Shown: in pieces, positions 34,265-44,010 of the stretch
How the letters are laid out: each line of letters opens with the position of its first letter
Position numbering within the stretch: position 1 is the stretch's first letter
Source: Variovorax sp. KBW07
Lineage (GTDB): Bacteria; Pseudomonadota; Gammaproteobacteria; Burkholderiales; Burkholderiaceae_C
Direction: 5' to 3'
Assembly (NCBI RefSeq): GCF_003852515.1
Contig: NZ_QAJK01000154.1
Coordinates: forward strand, 1 to 56,677
Length of the DNA: 56,677 bases
Translations under genes and position numbers: made by a program
The notes under the pieces: generated by a model
Database searches by the model: none
Told to the model about the DNA's origin: nothing
Seen by the model: the letters and a program-made list of their open reading frames with translations, nothing else

Positions 34265-34929
34265 GGGCTTGGTTTTGCTCCGTTGGTTGTCGCCGCGGGG
34301 GCTGCCGCGGGCGCCGGCGTGCTGGCGGGCCGCGCGAAGCTGCGCTCGATGGCGCGCAGGGCTTCGATGCGGTCGTTCAGCTGGTCGATGCGGCGCTGGC
34401 TGTCGCGCAGCTGCTGCGCCTGCTTGTCGCGGTCGTCTTCCACCCGGCGCTGCTCCACGTAGCGCGCGGCCAGCGCGCGGGCGAACGGATGCAGCGGCTG
34501 GGCTTCGGGCGACGGGTTGGCAAGCACGCGCTGCAGCAGGCCCAGCGCACGCGCCAGGTCGGCCGGCACGCGCGTCTGCGAAAGCAGCAGCGCCAGCTGC
34601 ATCTGCGTGGTGGGCGAATCACCGGGGTCGCCGATGCGCGAGATCTCGGCGCTCAGGTCGGCGCCGTTCAGCGGGCGCACCTTGTCGGCATACGACAGCA
34701 TGGCCGCCAGCGGCCCCTGGGTCATCAGCGTGAAGAGCGACGCCGGCTGCGTGGCGGGCGCCTTGGGCTCGGCCTCGACCGGCATCACGCGCGGCAGGGT
34801 CACGGGCGGGGGCAGCGCGTTGGCTTCGGCGGGCGGCTTCGGCTGCGTGGCGCAGGCGGCCAGCAGCAGGACGAAAGGCACGGTCATCGCCCCGGCGAAG
34901 GTGGAACTGCGGACGAACGAAAAAGACAT
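34261..34929 (-). CDS. qseG: QseG-like lipoprotein between the kinase and regulator
   Basis: A 222-residue lipoprotein with a signal ending in the lipobox LAAC (acyl Cys at 26), a Pro-rich linker, a helical core and a C-terminal coiled stretch (LRDSQRRIDQLNDRIEALRAIE) with an Ala/Pro tail. The assignment rests mainly on position between a GlrK-like kinase and GlrR-like regulator. In enterobacteria QseG (also called GlrK-interacting lipoprotein) sits in the outer membrane and activates the kinase. Here the same role is an inference. It ends in ATGA overlap with glrR and begins 47 bases after the kinase stop. Confidence 0.7.
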
Positions 34930-34976
34930 GGGTCGAAGAAAGAGACGCGAGGCGGTGTTTGAAATGGGGCGGGTGC

Positions 34977-36404
34977 TCAGGCTGTGCGGGGCAATTCGAT
35001 GCGAAAGCGTGCACCGGGTCCACCAGGCTGCAAGGTGATGCGGCCCCCGTGGGCTGCAATGTACTCCTGCACGATGGAAAGTCCGATGCCGGTGCCTTTC
35101 ACCGTGTGCTCCGGCTGGCGCTCGCCGCGAAAGAACGGCTCGAAGATCCGGTCGCGGTCGCCTTCGGCAATGCCCGGCCCGGCGTCGTTGACGTCGATGT
35201 ACACCGCCTCCGGCGTGCCCGACACGGCCAGGGTGATGACCCCGCCCGTGATCGAGAAGCGAATGGCGTTGGACAGCAGGTTGGCAATGGCCGTGCCGAG
35301 CTTGGTGCGATCGACCGTGATGGCAATCGGCTCGCCCTCGGCGCGCACGCGCAGCCCGTGCGACTGCCACTGCAGGCGCTGCGCCTCGATCTGTTCCTCG
35401 ATCAGCGGCAGCAGCTCGGTGCGTTCGCGGCGCAGCTCGCGCGCCTCGAAGGCGGCGGCGTTGAAGCGCAGCAGCGCCTCGATCTGCCCCTGCAGCGACA
35501 CCGTGTTCTGCTGCAGGATCTGCGCGACTTCGAGCTGGGCCGGGTTCAACGGCCCCGTCACGCCGTCTTCCAGCAGCGAGACGCCTTCGCGCAGCGCGGC
35601 CAGCGGCGTCTTGAGTTCGTGCGACACGTGGCGCAGAAAGCGCGCCTTGTCGGCGTCCAGCTCGGTCAGGCGCAGCCGCAGCCATTCGAGCTGCTGCGAC
35701 ACGCGCCGCACGTCGGCCGGGCCGCGGATGTCGATGGGTTCGTCGAGCCGGTTCTGGCCCAGGCCGACGATGGCGTTTTCGAGCCGCTTGAAAGGGCGCG
35801 CGAGCCAGATGCCGAAAGCCAGCGCCAGCACCACGGCCAGCACGCTGGCGGCCACCACTTCGCGCATCAGCCGGCGGCGCGCGTTCTCGATGCGCTTGGC
35901 CAGCGCGTCGTTCTGCGTTTCGATCAAGAACTGCGCCTGCTGGGCGATGTTGGTGTTCAGCGCATCGAGTTCGCGGAACTGCATCGCCATGGTGCTTTCG
36001 CGCGTGAGGGCGCTGTCGGCGCTGCCGCTCATCAGGCCTTCGATCACGCCCAGCTGGGCGCGCCACATCTCGATGCCGGCCGGGGCAAGGCCGTTCTTTT
36101 CGAGGCGCTCCAGCACCTGGTGCGCCTCGCGCGCGGCGTCGTCGAAGCGGCGGCGCAGCACCGTGTCGTTCAGCACCAGCGACTGGCGCCCGGCGCGCTC
36201 CATGGCCGCGCTGCGCTCGGCCAGCGACTGGGACGCGCCCGACAGCCGCAGCGCACGCGCGGCCGCGTCGCGGCTTTGCGTCATCAGCACGTCGTACTGC
36301 AGCACCGAGCGCAGCGCCACGCCGACCAGCAGCGCGGTGATCAGCAGGAACGCGAACAGCAGGAGCTGCTGGAACGAGCCCCGGGTCGATGGCCGCTTGG
36401 CCAT
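34977..36404 (-). CDS. glrK: Sensor histidine kinase, GlrK/QseE-like
   Basis: A 475-residue membrane kinase. Membrane helix 1 is at about 13-32, a helical periplasmic domain runs to about 182, membrane helix 2 covers 183-202, then HAMP. HisKA has RFLRHVSHELKTPLAAL with the phospho-His at 262, and the ATPase domain has NAIRFS and KGTGIGLSIVQEY. Together with the downstream lipoprotein and regulator it matches the enterobacterial Glr/Qse system. Its ATG shares one base with the miaB stop (TGATG), so it is translationally coupled to a tRNA-modification gene. Confidence 0.85.
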   Translation of the reverse strand: MAKRPSTRGSFQQLLLFAFLLITALLVGVALRSVLQYDVLMTQSRDAAARALRLSGASQSLAERSAAMERAGRQSLVLNDTVLRRRFDDAAREAHQVLERLEKNGLAPAGIEMWRAQLGVIEGLMSGSADSALTRESTMAMQFRELDALNTNIAQQAQFLIETQNDALAKRIENARRRLMREVVAASVLAVVLALAFGIWLARPFKRLENAIVGLGQNRLDEPIDIRGPADVRRVSQQLEWLRLRLTELDADKARFLRHVSHELKTPLAALREGVSLLEDGVTGPLNPAQLEVAQILQQNTVSLQGQIEALLRFNAAAFEARELRRERTELLPLIEEQIEAQRLQWQSHGLRVRAEGEPIAITVDRTKLGTAIANLLSNAIRFSITGGVITLAVSGTPEAVYIDVNDAGPGIAEGDRDRIFEPFFRGERQPEHTVKGTGIGLSIVQEYIAAHGGRITLQPGGPGARFRIELPRTA

Positions 36405-37798
36405 CAGTGGGCGAGCGCGGCCGAAGCGGCTGCCGCAGCTGCCGCGGACGACGACAGCGACGATTCGCGCGTCAGCACTTCGCCGCGCAGCGTGTACGCC
36501 AGCGAGCGCGTGATGCGCAGGTCGGTCATCTGGCCGACCAGGCGGCCGGACAGATGAGCTGGGCCCTCGAAGTTGACGACGCGGTTGCAGGCGGTGCGGC
36601 CCATCAGCTCGTTCGCGTCCTTGCGCGAGGCGCCTTCCACCAGCACGCGCTGCGTGGTGCCCACCAGGGCCTGGCCGAAACGCTTGACGTTGCCGTCGAT
36701 CACGGCCTGCAGCGTGTGCAGCCGCGCCAGCTTCACTTCATGCGGCGTGTCGTCTTGCAGCGCGGCGGCCGGCGTGCCGGGGCGCGGGCTGAAGATGAAG
36801 CTGAAGCTGTTGTCGAACTGGCAGTCGTCGATGAGCTTCATCATCTTGGCGAAGTCTTCGTCGGTCTCGCCCGGGAAGCCGACGATGAAGTCGCTGGAGA
36901 GGGCCAGTTCGGGGCGAATGGCGCGCAGCTTGCGCACCGTGCTCTTGTATTCCATGGCCGTGTAGCCGCGCTTCATGGCCATCAGGATGCGGTCGCTGCC
37001 GTGCTGCACCGGCAGGTGCAGGTGGCTCACCAGTTGCGGCACCTTGGCATAAGCCTCGATCAGCCGTGGCGTGAACTCGTTCGGGTGGCTGGTGGTGTAG
37101 CGGATGCGCTCGATGCCGGGGATCTCGGCCACGTATTCGATCAGCAGCGCGAAGTCGGCAATTTCGGCGGTGTCGCCCATCTTGCCGCGGTAGGCGTTCA
37201 CGTTCTGGCCCAGCAGCGTGATCTCGCGCACGCCCTGGTCGGCCAGGCCGGCAATTTCGACCAGCACGTCGTCCAGCGGGCGGTTCACTTCCTCGCCGCG
37301 GGTGTAGGGCACCACGCAGTAGCTGCAGTACTTGGAGCAGCCTTCCATGATCGACACGAAAGCCGTGGAGCCTTCCACGCGCGCGGGCGGCAGGTGGTCG
37401 AACTTCTCGATCTCGGGAAAGCTGATGTCGACCTGCGGGCGGTTCAGGCGCGCGCTGTCGTTCAGCATTTCGGGCAGGCGGTGCAGCGTTTGCGGGCCGA
37501 ACACGATGTCGACGTAGGGCGCGCGCGCAATGATGGCCGCGCCTTCCTGGCTGGCCACGCAGCCGCCAACGCCGATCTTCACGCCCTTGGCCTTCAGGTG
37601 CTTCACGCGGCCGAGATCGGAGAACACCTTCTCTTGCGCCTTCTCGCGCACCGAGCAGGTGTTGAACAGAATGAGGTCGGCCTCGTCGACGTTCTGCGTC
37701 GGCTCGTAGCCCTGTGCGGCGTGCAGCACGTCGGCCATCTTGTCCGAGTCGTACTCGTTCATCTGGCAGCCGAAGGTCTTGATGAATACTTTTTTCAT
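36404..37798 (-). CDS. miaB: tRNA-2-methylthio-N6-isopentenyladenosine synthase
   Basis: A radical-SAM methylthiotransferase that modifies A37 of tRNAs reading UNN codons, 464 residues. The N-terminal domain has three cluster Cys (TFGCQMN, NTCSVRE, GGCVASQ), the radical-SAM motif is GCSKYCSYC near residue 155, and a TRAM domain ends the protein. An Ala-rich tail (about 15 Ala after SLSSS) is unusual. ATG 37798 ([14 protein letters not shown]) is the family start; the longer frame upstream has no support. The next gene, the GlrK-like kinase, overlaps the stop codon. Confidence 0.96.
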   Translation of the reverse strand: MKKVFIKTFGCQMNEYDSDKMADVLHAAQGYEPTQNVDEADLILFNTCSVREKAQEKVFSDLGRVKHLKAKGVKIGVGGCVASQEGAAIIARAPYVDIVFGPQTLHRLPEMLNDSARLNRPQVDISFPEIEKFDHLPPARVEGSTAFVSIMEGCSKYCSYCVVPYTRGEEVNRPLDDVLVEIAGLADQGVREITLLGQNVNAYRGKMGDTAEIADFALLIEYVAEIPGIERIRYTTSHPNEFTPRLIEAYAKVPQLVSHLHLPVQHGSDRILMAMKRGYTAMEYKSTVRKLRAIRPELALSSDFIVGFPGETDEDFAKMMKLIDDCQFDNSFSFIFSPRPGTPAAALQDDTPHEVKLARLHTLQAVIDGNVKRFGQALVGTTQRVLVEGASRKDANELMGRTACNRVVNFEGPAHLSGRLVGQMTDLRITRSLAYTLRGEVLTRESSLSSSAAAAAAASAALAH

Positions 37799-37844
37799 GG
37801 GGAACTCTTTCTTGGCCCTCCGTGGAAGAAGGGCGCAGCGGGCG

Positions 37845-37866
37845 GGCGCGGAAAAGGCTCCGCGCC
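37845..37866. repeat. GC-rich hairpin between miaB and its upstream neighbour
   Basis: GGCGCGG and CCGCGCC form a 7-base-pair stem with an eight-base loop. On plus it is followed by GCCTTCTTTT, but no plus-strand gene precedes it. It may weaken read-through from the hypothetical gene into miaB. Confidence 0.3.
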
Positions 37867-37875
37867 GCCTTCTTT

Positions 37876-38334
37876 TCATTGCGTGTTGACGGTGTCGTTC
37901 GAGGTGAACGGCCAGACGTTCAGGAACGGCTTGTTCAGCGACTCGCGGCTGGCCGAGGCTTCGTCCCGCGTGAGGATCCAGACCTCGCGCAGCAGCCCGG
38001 CGGCATCGCGCGTGTAGTTGACCAAAAAGCGCTGGCCGATGATGGCGCCAGGCATCACCAGCATGTTCTGCTCGCTGCGGATGCGCGCGCCGGCACCCAG
38101 CCGGTCGGCCTTGCCGTCCAGCTCGACGTCGGGCGCGCTGGTCACCATGAACTTGCCGCGCAGGGTGCCGATGGGGAAATTGCGCCCCCCGACCAGCGAT
38201 TCGTTCTGGGTCTGCGGGCGGGGCACCTCGTCCTGGGCGCTCGCCACGAGCGGGAAAAAGCCGGCGGCGCCGGCAATGGCTGCGCAGAGCGCTATGAAAG
38301 TGAGAGTTTTCGTGGATGTCTTGCAGCGGTTCAT
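37876..38334 (-). CDS. Periplasmic protein of unknown function
   Basis: A 152-residue protein with a cleavable signal peptide ending near VASAQDE at about residue 34. The mature part is small, without Cys, and contains a beta-rich stretch ([19 protein letters not shown]). I do not recognise the family. It is on the same strand as miaB with a 77-base gap, and is divergent from the efflux operon. Homologues in Burkholderiales appear to be annotated only as hypothetical, as far as I recall. Confidence 0.65.
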   Translation of the reverse strand: MNRCKTSTKTLTFIALCAAIAGAAGFFPLVASAQDEVPRPQTQNESLVGGRNFPIGTLRGKFMVTSAPDVELDGKADRLGAGARIRSEQNMLVMPGAIIGQRFLVNYTRDAAGLLREVWILTRDEASASRESLNKPFLNVWPFTSNDTVNTQ

Positions 38335-38519
38335 GGGGTATATCCAGAGGCTGTGGTGCGGGCGATTTTAGCGACGGGGTCGCGTATCTCTTGTGCCGGA
38401 CACAGGGGTTGCATGCCGCAGCGGGTTCCCTGCTTTACATTTCTTTACGGTGCCTATCGACTCTGCAGGGCGGCCACTGCTCCAATAGCTGGTGTCAGCC
38501 CAAAGTGCACAAGAACCCC
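38335..38519. other. Divergent promoter region of the efflux operon
   Basis: About 185 bases between divergent genes. It includes a TTTACATTTCTTTACGG stretch at about 38434-38450, which could be part of an operator, but I see no regulator gene beside the pump and no clear promoter. Confidence 0.3.
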
Positions 38520-39815
38520 ATGAAAAAAAATGTTGCCGTCGCCCTCGCGGGTGTGTTGATCGTAGCCGTCGCGGGCGGGTGGTGGAGCATGTCCGGCAAC
38601 AAGCTGGCCGCCAACAAGAAAGACAAGGCTCCCACCGCCGCCGGTGGCGCCCCGGCCAATGGCGGCGCGCCCGCCCTGGTGACGCTGGCCACCGCCGAGA
38701 AGCAGGACGTGCCGGTCACGGTGCAGGTCAATGGCAGCGTGGTGTCCCTGAACAGCGTCGACATGCGCCCGCAGGTCACCAACACCGTGAGCGCGGTGCA
38801 CGTGAAGGAAGGGCAGTTCGTCAAGGCGGGCCAGCTGCTGTTCACGCTGGACGACCGCAACGACCAGGCCAACCTGGCGCGCGCCCGGGCCCAGCAGCAG
38901 AAAGACGAGGCCACCATGGCCGACCTGGAGCGCCAGTACAAGCGCAGCCAGGACCTGGTGGCGCAGAACTTCATTGCCAAGAGCGCGGCCGACGCCACGC
39001 TGTCGCAACTGCAGGCGCAGCGTGCCGCCGTCGCGGCCGACCGCGCCGCCGTGCAATCGGCGCAGGTGGCGCTGGGCTACGCCACGCTGCGCGCGCCCAT
39101 TGCCGGGCGCATCGGCGCCGTCAACATCTACCCGGGCACGCTGGTGCAGCCCACGCTGTCGCTGGTCACGGTGACGCAGCTCGACCCGATTGCCGTGAGC
39201 TTCCCGGTGCCCGAGGGCAACCTGCAGGACCTGCTGGCCGCCGCGCGCACCCGCTCGAAGGTCGAGGCCATCGTGGCCGGGCGCAAGGAGCCGCTGGGCG
39301 GCACGCTCGACTTCGTCGACAACACCGTCGATCCGCAGATCGGCACCGTGCGCGCCAAGGCCGTGTTCAACAACGCCGACCAGAGCCTCTGGCCCGGCCA
39401 GTTCGTGGCCACCCGCATCACGGTGCGCACGTTGGCAGGCGCCACCGTGGTGCCGGCGGCGGCGCTGATGATGCTGGCCGACGGCACCTCGCTCTATGTG
39501 GTCGACGAGACGCGAACGGCCACCCGCCGCAAGGTGAAGACGCTCCACACCTTCGGCACCAAGGTCGCGGTGAGCGGCATCGAGCCGGGTGAGCAGGTGG
39601 TGATCGAGGGCAGCCAGAACGTGCGCCCGGGCGGCAAGGTCCGCGTAGACGCCAAGGCGCCTGCCGCGCCAGCGCCCGCGCCCGGCGCGGCACCGGGCAC
39701 CGCGCCCAACGGCACCAACGGCACCAACGGCACCAACGGCACCAACGGCACCACGGGCGTCACGCCTGGCAGCGCGGCCTCGTCGGACATCAAGCCCGTG
39801 CGGGAACGCGCATGA
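38520..39815 (+). CDS. RND efflux periplasmic adaptor (MdtA-like)
   Basis: A membrane-fusion protein of 431 residues that links an inner-membrane RND pump to an outer-membrane channel. It has an N-terminal anchor (KKNVAVALAGVLIVAVAGG), a lipoyl/hairpin region with VSAVHVKEGQFVKAGQLLF near residue 90, a beta-barrel domain to about 330 and a membrane-proximal domain. The tail has five Asn-Gly-Thr repeats. ATG 38520 was chosen; the upstream frame is not coding. The stop overlaps the next start (ATGA). No outer-membrane factor is present in the window. Confidence 0.92.
   Translation: MKKNVAVALAGVLIVAVAGGWWSMSGNKLAANKKDKAPTAAGGAPANGGAPALVTLATAEKQDVPVTVQVNGSVVSLNSVDMRPQVTNTVSAVHVKEGQFVKAGQLLFTLDDRNDQANLARARAQQQKDEATMADLERQYKRSQDLVAQNFIAKSAADATLSQLQAQRAAVAADRAAVQSAQVALGYATLRAPIAGRIGAVNIYPGTLVQPTLSLVTVTQLDPIAVSFPVPEGNLQDLLAAARTRSKVEAIVAGRKEPLGGTLDFVDNTVDPQIGTVRAKAVFNNADQSLWPGQFVATRITVRTLAGATVVPAAALMMLADGTSLYVVDETRTATRRKVKTLHTFGTKVAVSGIEPGEQVVIEGSQNVRPGGKVRVDAKAPAAPAPAPGAAPGTAPNGTNGTNGTNGTNGTTGVTPGSAASSDIKPVRERA
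39708..39752 (+). repeat. Five tandem 9-base repeats coding Asn-Gly-Thr in the adaptor tail
   Basis: AACGGCACC occurs five times in a row near the 3' end of the adaptor gene. The length is a multiple of three, so copy-number change would keep the frame. Confidence 0.9.
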
Positions 39816-42800
39816 ACATTTCAGAGCTCTGCATCCGCCGTCCGGCAATGACGGTGCTGCTGTCCGCCGCGGTGGTGGTCATCGGCATCTTTGCGTACTT
39901 CAGCATCCCGGTCGCGGCGCTGCCCAGCTACAACACGCCGGTCATCAACGTCAACGCGCAGTTGCCCGGCGCCAGCCCGGACACCATGGCCAGTTCGGTC
40001 GCGCTGCCGCTCGAAAAGCAGTTCTCGACCATCCCCGGCCTGCAGACCATCAGCTCGGTGAACACGCAGGGCGTGACCTCGCTCACCCTCGAATTCGTCA
40101 GCAGCCGCGACATCGACGCCGCCGCCGTCGATGTGCAGGCCGCTTTGCTGCGCGCCCAGCGCCAGTTGCCGCAGGAACTGACGCAACTGCCCTCGTACCG
40201 CAAGGTGAACCCGGCCGATGCGCCGGTGCTGTTCATCGCGCTGATCTCGCCGTCGATGAACCCGGCCGAGCTCAACGACTATGCCGAGAACCTGATCTCG
40301 CCCACGCTCTCGACCATCGACGGCGTGGCGCAGGTGGGCGTGTATGGCCGCAAGGCTTTTGCGGTGCGCATCAAGGCCAATGCCGACCTGCTGAACGCGC
40401 GCAACATCACGCTCGACGAACTGGCCAGGGCGGTCAATTCGGCCAATGCCAACACGCCGGTCGGCGTGCTCGACGGCCCGCGCCAGACGCTCACCATCCA
40501 GGCCAACCGGCAGCTCGTCAAGGCCGCCGATTTCGCCAAGCTCATCGTCGGCCAGCGCAACGGCGCGCCGGTGCGCCTGGACGAAGTGGCGACCATCGAA
40601 GACAGCTTCGAATCGGTCAAGACCGCCAGCAGCTTCAACGGCCAGGACTCCATATCGCTGGCCGTGCAGCGCCAGCCCAATGCCAACACCGTGCAGGTGG
40701 TGGACGCGGTGCGCGCGCTCATCCCGCGCTTCAAGGCCGAGCTGCCGCAGTCGGTCGAGATCCAGATGGTGAACGACCGCTCACTGTCGATCCGCGAGGC
40801 GGTGCACGACGTGCAGCTCACGCTGCTGGGCACCATCGCGCTGGTGGTGCTGGTGATCTTTTTGTTCCTGCACCGGCTGGTGGCCACGCTGATTCCGGCG
40901 GCGACCATTCCGATTTCGCTGATCGGCGCGGTGGCGCTGCTCTATGCCTTCGGCTACAGCCTGGACAACGTCTCGCTGCTGGGCATCACGCTGGCCGTGG
41001 GCCTGGTGGTGGACGACGCCATCGTGGTGCTCGAAAACATCATGCGTTACGTCGAGAAAGGCATGGAGCCCTTTGCCGCGGCGCTGCGCGGGGCGCGCGA
41101 GGTGGGCTTCACCATCGTGTCGATCTCGATTTCGCTGGTGGCGGTTTTCATTCCGATCTTCTTCATGCCCGGCGTGATCGGCCTGCTGTTCCACGAGTTC
41201 GCGGTGGTGGTGGCGCTGGCGGTGCTGGTGTCGGCCGTGGTGTCGCTCACGCTGGTGCCGATGCTCGCGAGCCGGCTGCTCAAGCACGTGCCGCGCAAAG
41301 AAAAAGAGGGGGGGCTGGACCACGAAGAAGAGCACCCCGAGCCCGGCACGGCGATTGGCCGCGCCTTCGAGCGCGGCTACCGCGCGGTGCACGGCGGCTA
41401 CATGCGTTCGCTCGACTGGACGCTGGGCCATCGCAAGCTGATGCTGCTGATGGCGGCGCTGACCTTCGTCATCACCGGCTGGCTGTTCGCGACCATTCCC
41501 AAGGGCTTCTTCCCCGAGGAAGACATCGGCCAGATCCAGATCACGACCGAAGCCGCCGAAGACATTTCATTCACCGCCATGAAGGCGCTGCAAGACCGCG
41601 TGGCGGCCGCGCTCAAGGACGACCCGAGCGTCGACTACGTCAGCTCTTTCGTCGGCGTGGGCGGCCCCACCGCCACGCAGAACTCGGGCCGGTTGTTCGC
41701 CGTGCTCAAGGCACGCAGCGAGCGCCCGCAGATGTCGAAGGTGCTCGAATCGCTGCGCCAGCGTTTCCGTGAAATCCCGGGCATTGCCGTGTACATGCAG
41801 CCGGTGCAGAACCTGCGCCTGGGCGGCCGTCAGAGCAAGGCGCGCTTCCAGTACACGCTGCAGAGCGTGAACGCCGGCGAGATGGTGCCGTGGGCCACGC
41901 GGCTCATGGAGCGCATGCGCGCCGACCCGGCTTTCCGCGACGTGACCAGCGATTCGCAGAACCGCGGCCTGCAGGCCACGCTGGAGATCGACCGCGACAA
42001 GGCCGGCGTGCTGGGGGTGGCCGTGGGCGACCTGCGCACGGCCCTGTACAACGCGTACGGCGACCGGCAGATCGGCAGCATCTACGCCGCCAGCAACACC
42101 TACCAGGTGATCCTGTCGGCCGCCGACAGCGACCGGCAGTTCGAAGACGACGTGTCGCGCCTGTCGGTGCGCAGCACCACCGGGCGCCTCGTGCCGCTGT
42201 CGGCCTTCTCGACCATCAGGCGCACCGTGGGCCCCACATCCGTCAACCACCAGGGCCAGCTACAGGCGGTGACGGTGTCGTTCAACCTCGCGCCCGACGT
42301 GCCGCTGGGCAACGCGACCGCGAAGATCGACCAGTTCAAGGACGAGCTGAAGATGCCGCCTTCGATCATCACCACCTACGGCGGCGATGCGGCGGTGTTC
42401 CAGAGTTCGCAGTCGAGCCAGGCGGTGCTGCTGGTGCTGGCGGTGCTGGTCATCTACGTGCTGCTGGGCGTGCTGTACGAGAGCTACATCCACCCGCTGA
42501 CCATTCTTGCCGGCCTGCCGTCGGCGGCGGTGGGCGCGCTGATTTCACTGAAGCTCTTCGGCTTCGACCTGACGCTGATCGCGACCATCGGCATCCTGCT
42601 GCTGATCGGCATCGTGAAGAAGAACGCCATCATGCTGATCGACTTCGCGCTCGATGCGCAGCGCACCGAAGGCATGAAGCCGGTGGACGCCATCCGCGAG
42701 GCTTGCCGGTTGCGTTTCCGCCCGATCCTGATGACGACGCTGGCCGCGCTGATGGGCGCATTGCCGCTGGCGCTGGGGCTCGGTGCCGGTGCCGAACTGC

Positions 42801-42982
42801 GCCAGCCCTTGGGCGTGGCGGTGGTGGGCGGACTGATCTTCTCGCAGGTGATCACGCTGTACATCACGCCGGCGATCTACCTGGCGCTCGATCGCTACAG
42901 CGGCACGGGGCCGATGGTCGAACTGCCGGGCGAGGCGAAGGCCGAAGCCGCGGGCGGCGGGCACGCGGCTTCGCACGCCTGA
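39812..42982 (+). CDS. RND efflux permease (MdtB/MuxB-like HAE1 family)
   Basis: A 1056-residue proton-driven efflux pump with twelve membrane helices and two large periplasmic loops. The proton-relay acids are in LAVGLVVDDAIVV near residue 405, and the matching Lys is in GIVKKNAIMLIDFAL near 937. The sequence style (ELCIRRPAMTVLL start) looks closest to the MdtB/MdtC group, but here a single permease is present where MdtBC is a heteromer, so it may work as a homotrimer. Substrates are unknown. It overlaps the adaptor gene by 4 bases. Confidence 0.92.
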   Translation: MNISELCIRRPAMTVLLSAAVVVIGIFAYFSIPVAALPSYNTPVINVNAQLPGASPDTMASSVALPLEKQFSTIPGLQTISSVNTQGVTSLTLEFVSSRDIDAAAVDVQAALLRAQRQLPQELTQLPSYRKVNPADAPVLFIALISPSMNPAELNDYAENLISPTLSTIDGVAQVGVYGRKAFAVRIKANADLLNARNITLDELARAVNSANANTPVGVLDGPRQTLTIQANRQLVKAADFAKLIVGQRNGAPVRLDEVATIEDSFESVKTASSFNGQDSISLAVQRQPNANTVQVVDAVRALIPRFKAELPQSVEIQMVNDRSLSIREAVHDVQLTLLGTIALVVLVIFLFLHRLVATLIPAATIPISLIGAVALLYAFGYSLDNVSLLGITLAVGLVVDDAIVVLENIMRYVEKGMEPFAAALRGAREVGFTIVSISISLVAVFIPIFFMPGVIGLLFHEFAVVVALAVLVSAVVSLTLVPMLASRLLKHVPRKEKEGGLDHEEEHPEPGTAIGRAFERGYRAVHGGYMRSLDWTLGHRKLMLLMAALTFVITGWLFATIPKGFFPEEDIGQIQITTEAAEDISFTAMKALQDRVAAALKDDPSVDYVSSFVGVGGPTATQNSGRLFAVLKARSERPQMSKVLESLRQRFREIPGIAVYMQPVQNLRLGGRQSKARFQYTLQSVNAGEMVPWATRLMERMRADPAFRDVTSDSQNRGLQATLEIDRDKAGVLGVAVGDLRTALYNAYGDRQIGSIYAASNTYQVILSAADSDRQFEDDVSRLSVRSTTGRLVPLSAFSTIRRTVGPTSVNHQGQLQAVTVSFNLAPDVPLGNATAKIDQFKDELKMPPSIITTYGGDAAVFQSSQSSQAVLLVLAVLVIYVLLGVLYESYIHPLTILAGLPSAAVGALISLKLFGFDLTLIATIGILLLIGIVKKNAIMLIDFALDAQRTEGMKPVDAIREACRLRFRPILMTTLAALMGALPLALGLGAGAELRQPLGVAVVGGLIFSQVITLYITPAIYLALDRYSGTGPMVELPGEAKAEAAGGGHAASHA

Positions 42983-43022
42983 GCGCGGCTGCCGCCGTCG
43001 CATGCGGCGGCAGGGCCGCGGT

Positions 43023-43298
43023 TCAAAGATGCCGCACGGCCATGAGCGCCAGCCATCCGGCGAGAAAGGCAAGCTGCAGTCCACCGAAGCGCCACACCAC
43101 GGCCATGGTCACGGCGACCGGCAGCAACAGGGTGGGCATGATGGCAATCTGGATCAGGAGATAGGCGCCCATCAGGCTGGGCCCGGCGTTGGTCAGCGCC
43201 ATTTCAGCGGCCGGCCAGCGCGACAGCCAGTGAGCCGCGCCCAGGCCCGACAGGCGGATGGCAATCGTGACCAAGGCCATGACGACGATGGCGGTCAT
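43023..43298 (-). CDS. azlD: Branched-chain amino acid exporter subunit AzlD
   Basis: A 91-residue protein with three membrane helices, typical of AzlD, the small partner of AzlC. The pair exports branched-chain or related amino acids and toxic analogues. It starts in an ATGA overlap with azlC, so the two are made together. It ends convergently with the RND permease gene. Confidence 0.88.
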   Translation of the reverse strand: MTAIVVMALVTIAIRLSGLGAAHWLSRWPAAEMALTNAGPSLMGAYLLIQIAIMPTLLLPVAVTMAVVWRFGGLQLAFLAGWLALMAVRHL

Positions 43299-44002
43299 GT
43301 CCGGCTCTTCCTGTTGATCCACAGCGTGGACGCCATTCCGGCCAGGCCCGCCAACAGCACCGCCATGGCTTGCTGGTCGGTTCGCCACCAGTAGAGCAAG
43401 CCGACCACGGCGCCGATTGCTACAGGTGTCAGGTGGTACGGATTCTTTCGAAGACCGATGGGCAGCAGCAGCGCCATCGAGAGCGGAACCAGTGCGTCCA
43501 TGCCGAAGCTGTACAGCATCTGCGGCGTAAGCACGGCGCCGAACTGGAATCCGGCGATGCAGCCCGCCGTCCACGCCAAAGTGAGCGCGGAGGCATTCCC
43601 CAGGATGAAGTTGACGTCGATCGGGCCCCGCTGGGCGGCGATGTGGCATGCCGTCCAACTGCTGTCGGTCACCATGGCCGCCGCCAGCCCCACGCGCCAT
43701 TTGCTGGAGTTCTTCATATAGGGCCAGAGCGAGGCCGTAAAAAGAAGATGCTTTGCATTGAGCCCGGCGGTCAATGCAATCAACGCGCCCATGTGAGCGG
43801 AATTGTTGAATTCGAGCGCAGCCAATTGAGCGGTGGCCGCATTGACGCTCAAGGCGGCAAAGATCAATTCACCCAAAGACCAGTCGGCATTCTTGCTGGC
43901 AACGCCGACGATCAGCCCAAATACCAGCACCTTGGGAATGAAAGGCAGCGCCGCAATCCAGCCGTGCGAAATTCCCATGGGCGCGGACAGGGATTTTTCC
44001 AT
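43295..44002 (-). CDS. azlC: Branched-chain amino acid exporter subunit AzlC
   Basis: A 235-residue membrane protein of the AzlC family with about six helices. Recognisable parts are the start WIAALPFIPKVLVFGLIVG and the segment LTAGLNAKHLLFTASLWPYM near residue 80. It lies 8 bases after the oxygenase stop and overlaps azlD, forming a three-gene tail behind the Crp/Fnr-type regulator. The context suggests that the exported solute could be the oxygenase product, which is an inference. Confidence 0.88.
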   Translation of the reverse strand: MEKSLSAPMGISHGWIAALPFIPKVLVFGLIVGVASKNADWSLGELIFAALSVNAATAQLAALEFNNSAHMGALIALTAGLNAKHLLFTASLWPYMKNSSKWRVGLAAAMVTDSSWTACHIAAQRGPIDVNFILGNASALTLAWTAGCIAGFQFGAVLTPQMLYSFGMDALVPLSMALLLPIGLRKNPYHLTPVAIGAVVGLLYWWRTDQQAMAVLLAGLAGMASTLWINRKSRT

Positions 44003-44010
44003 CCCGGCCC

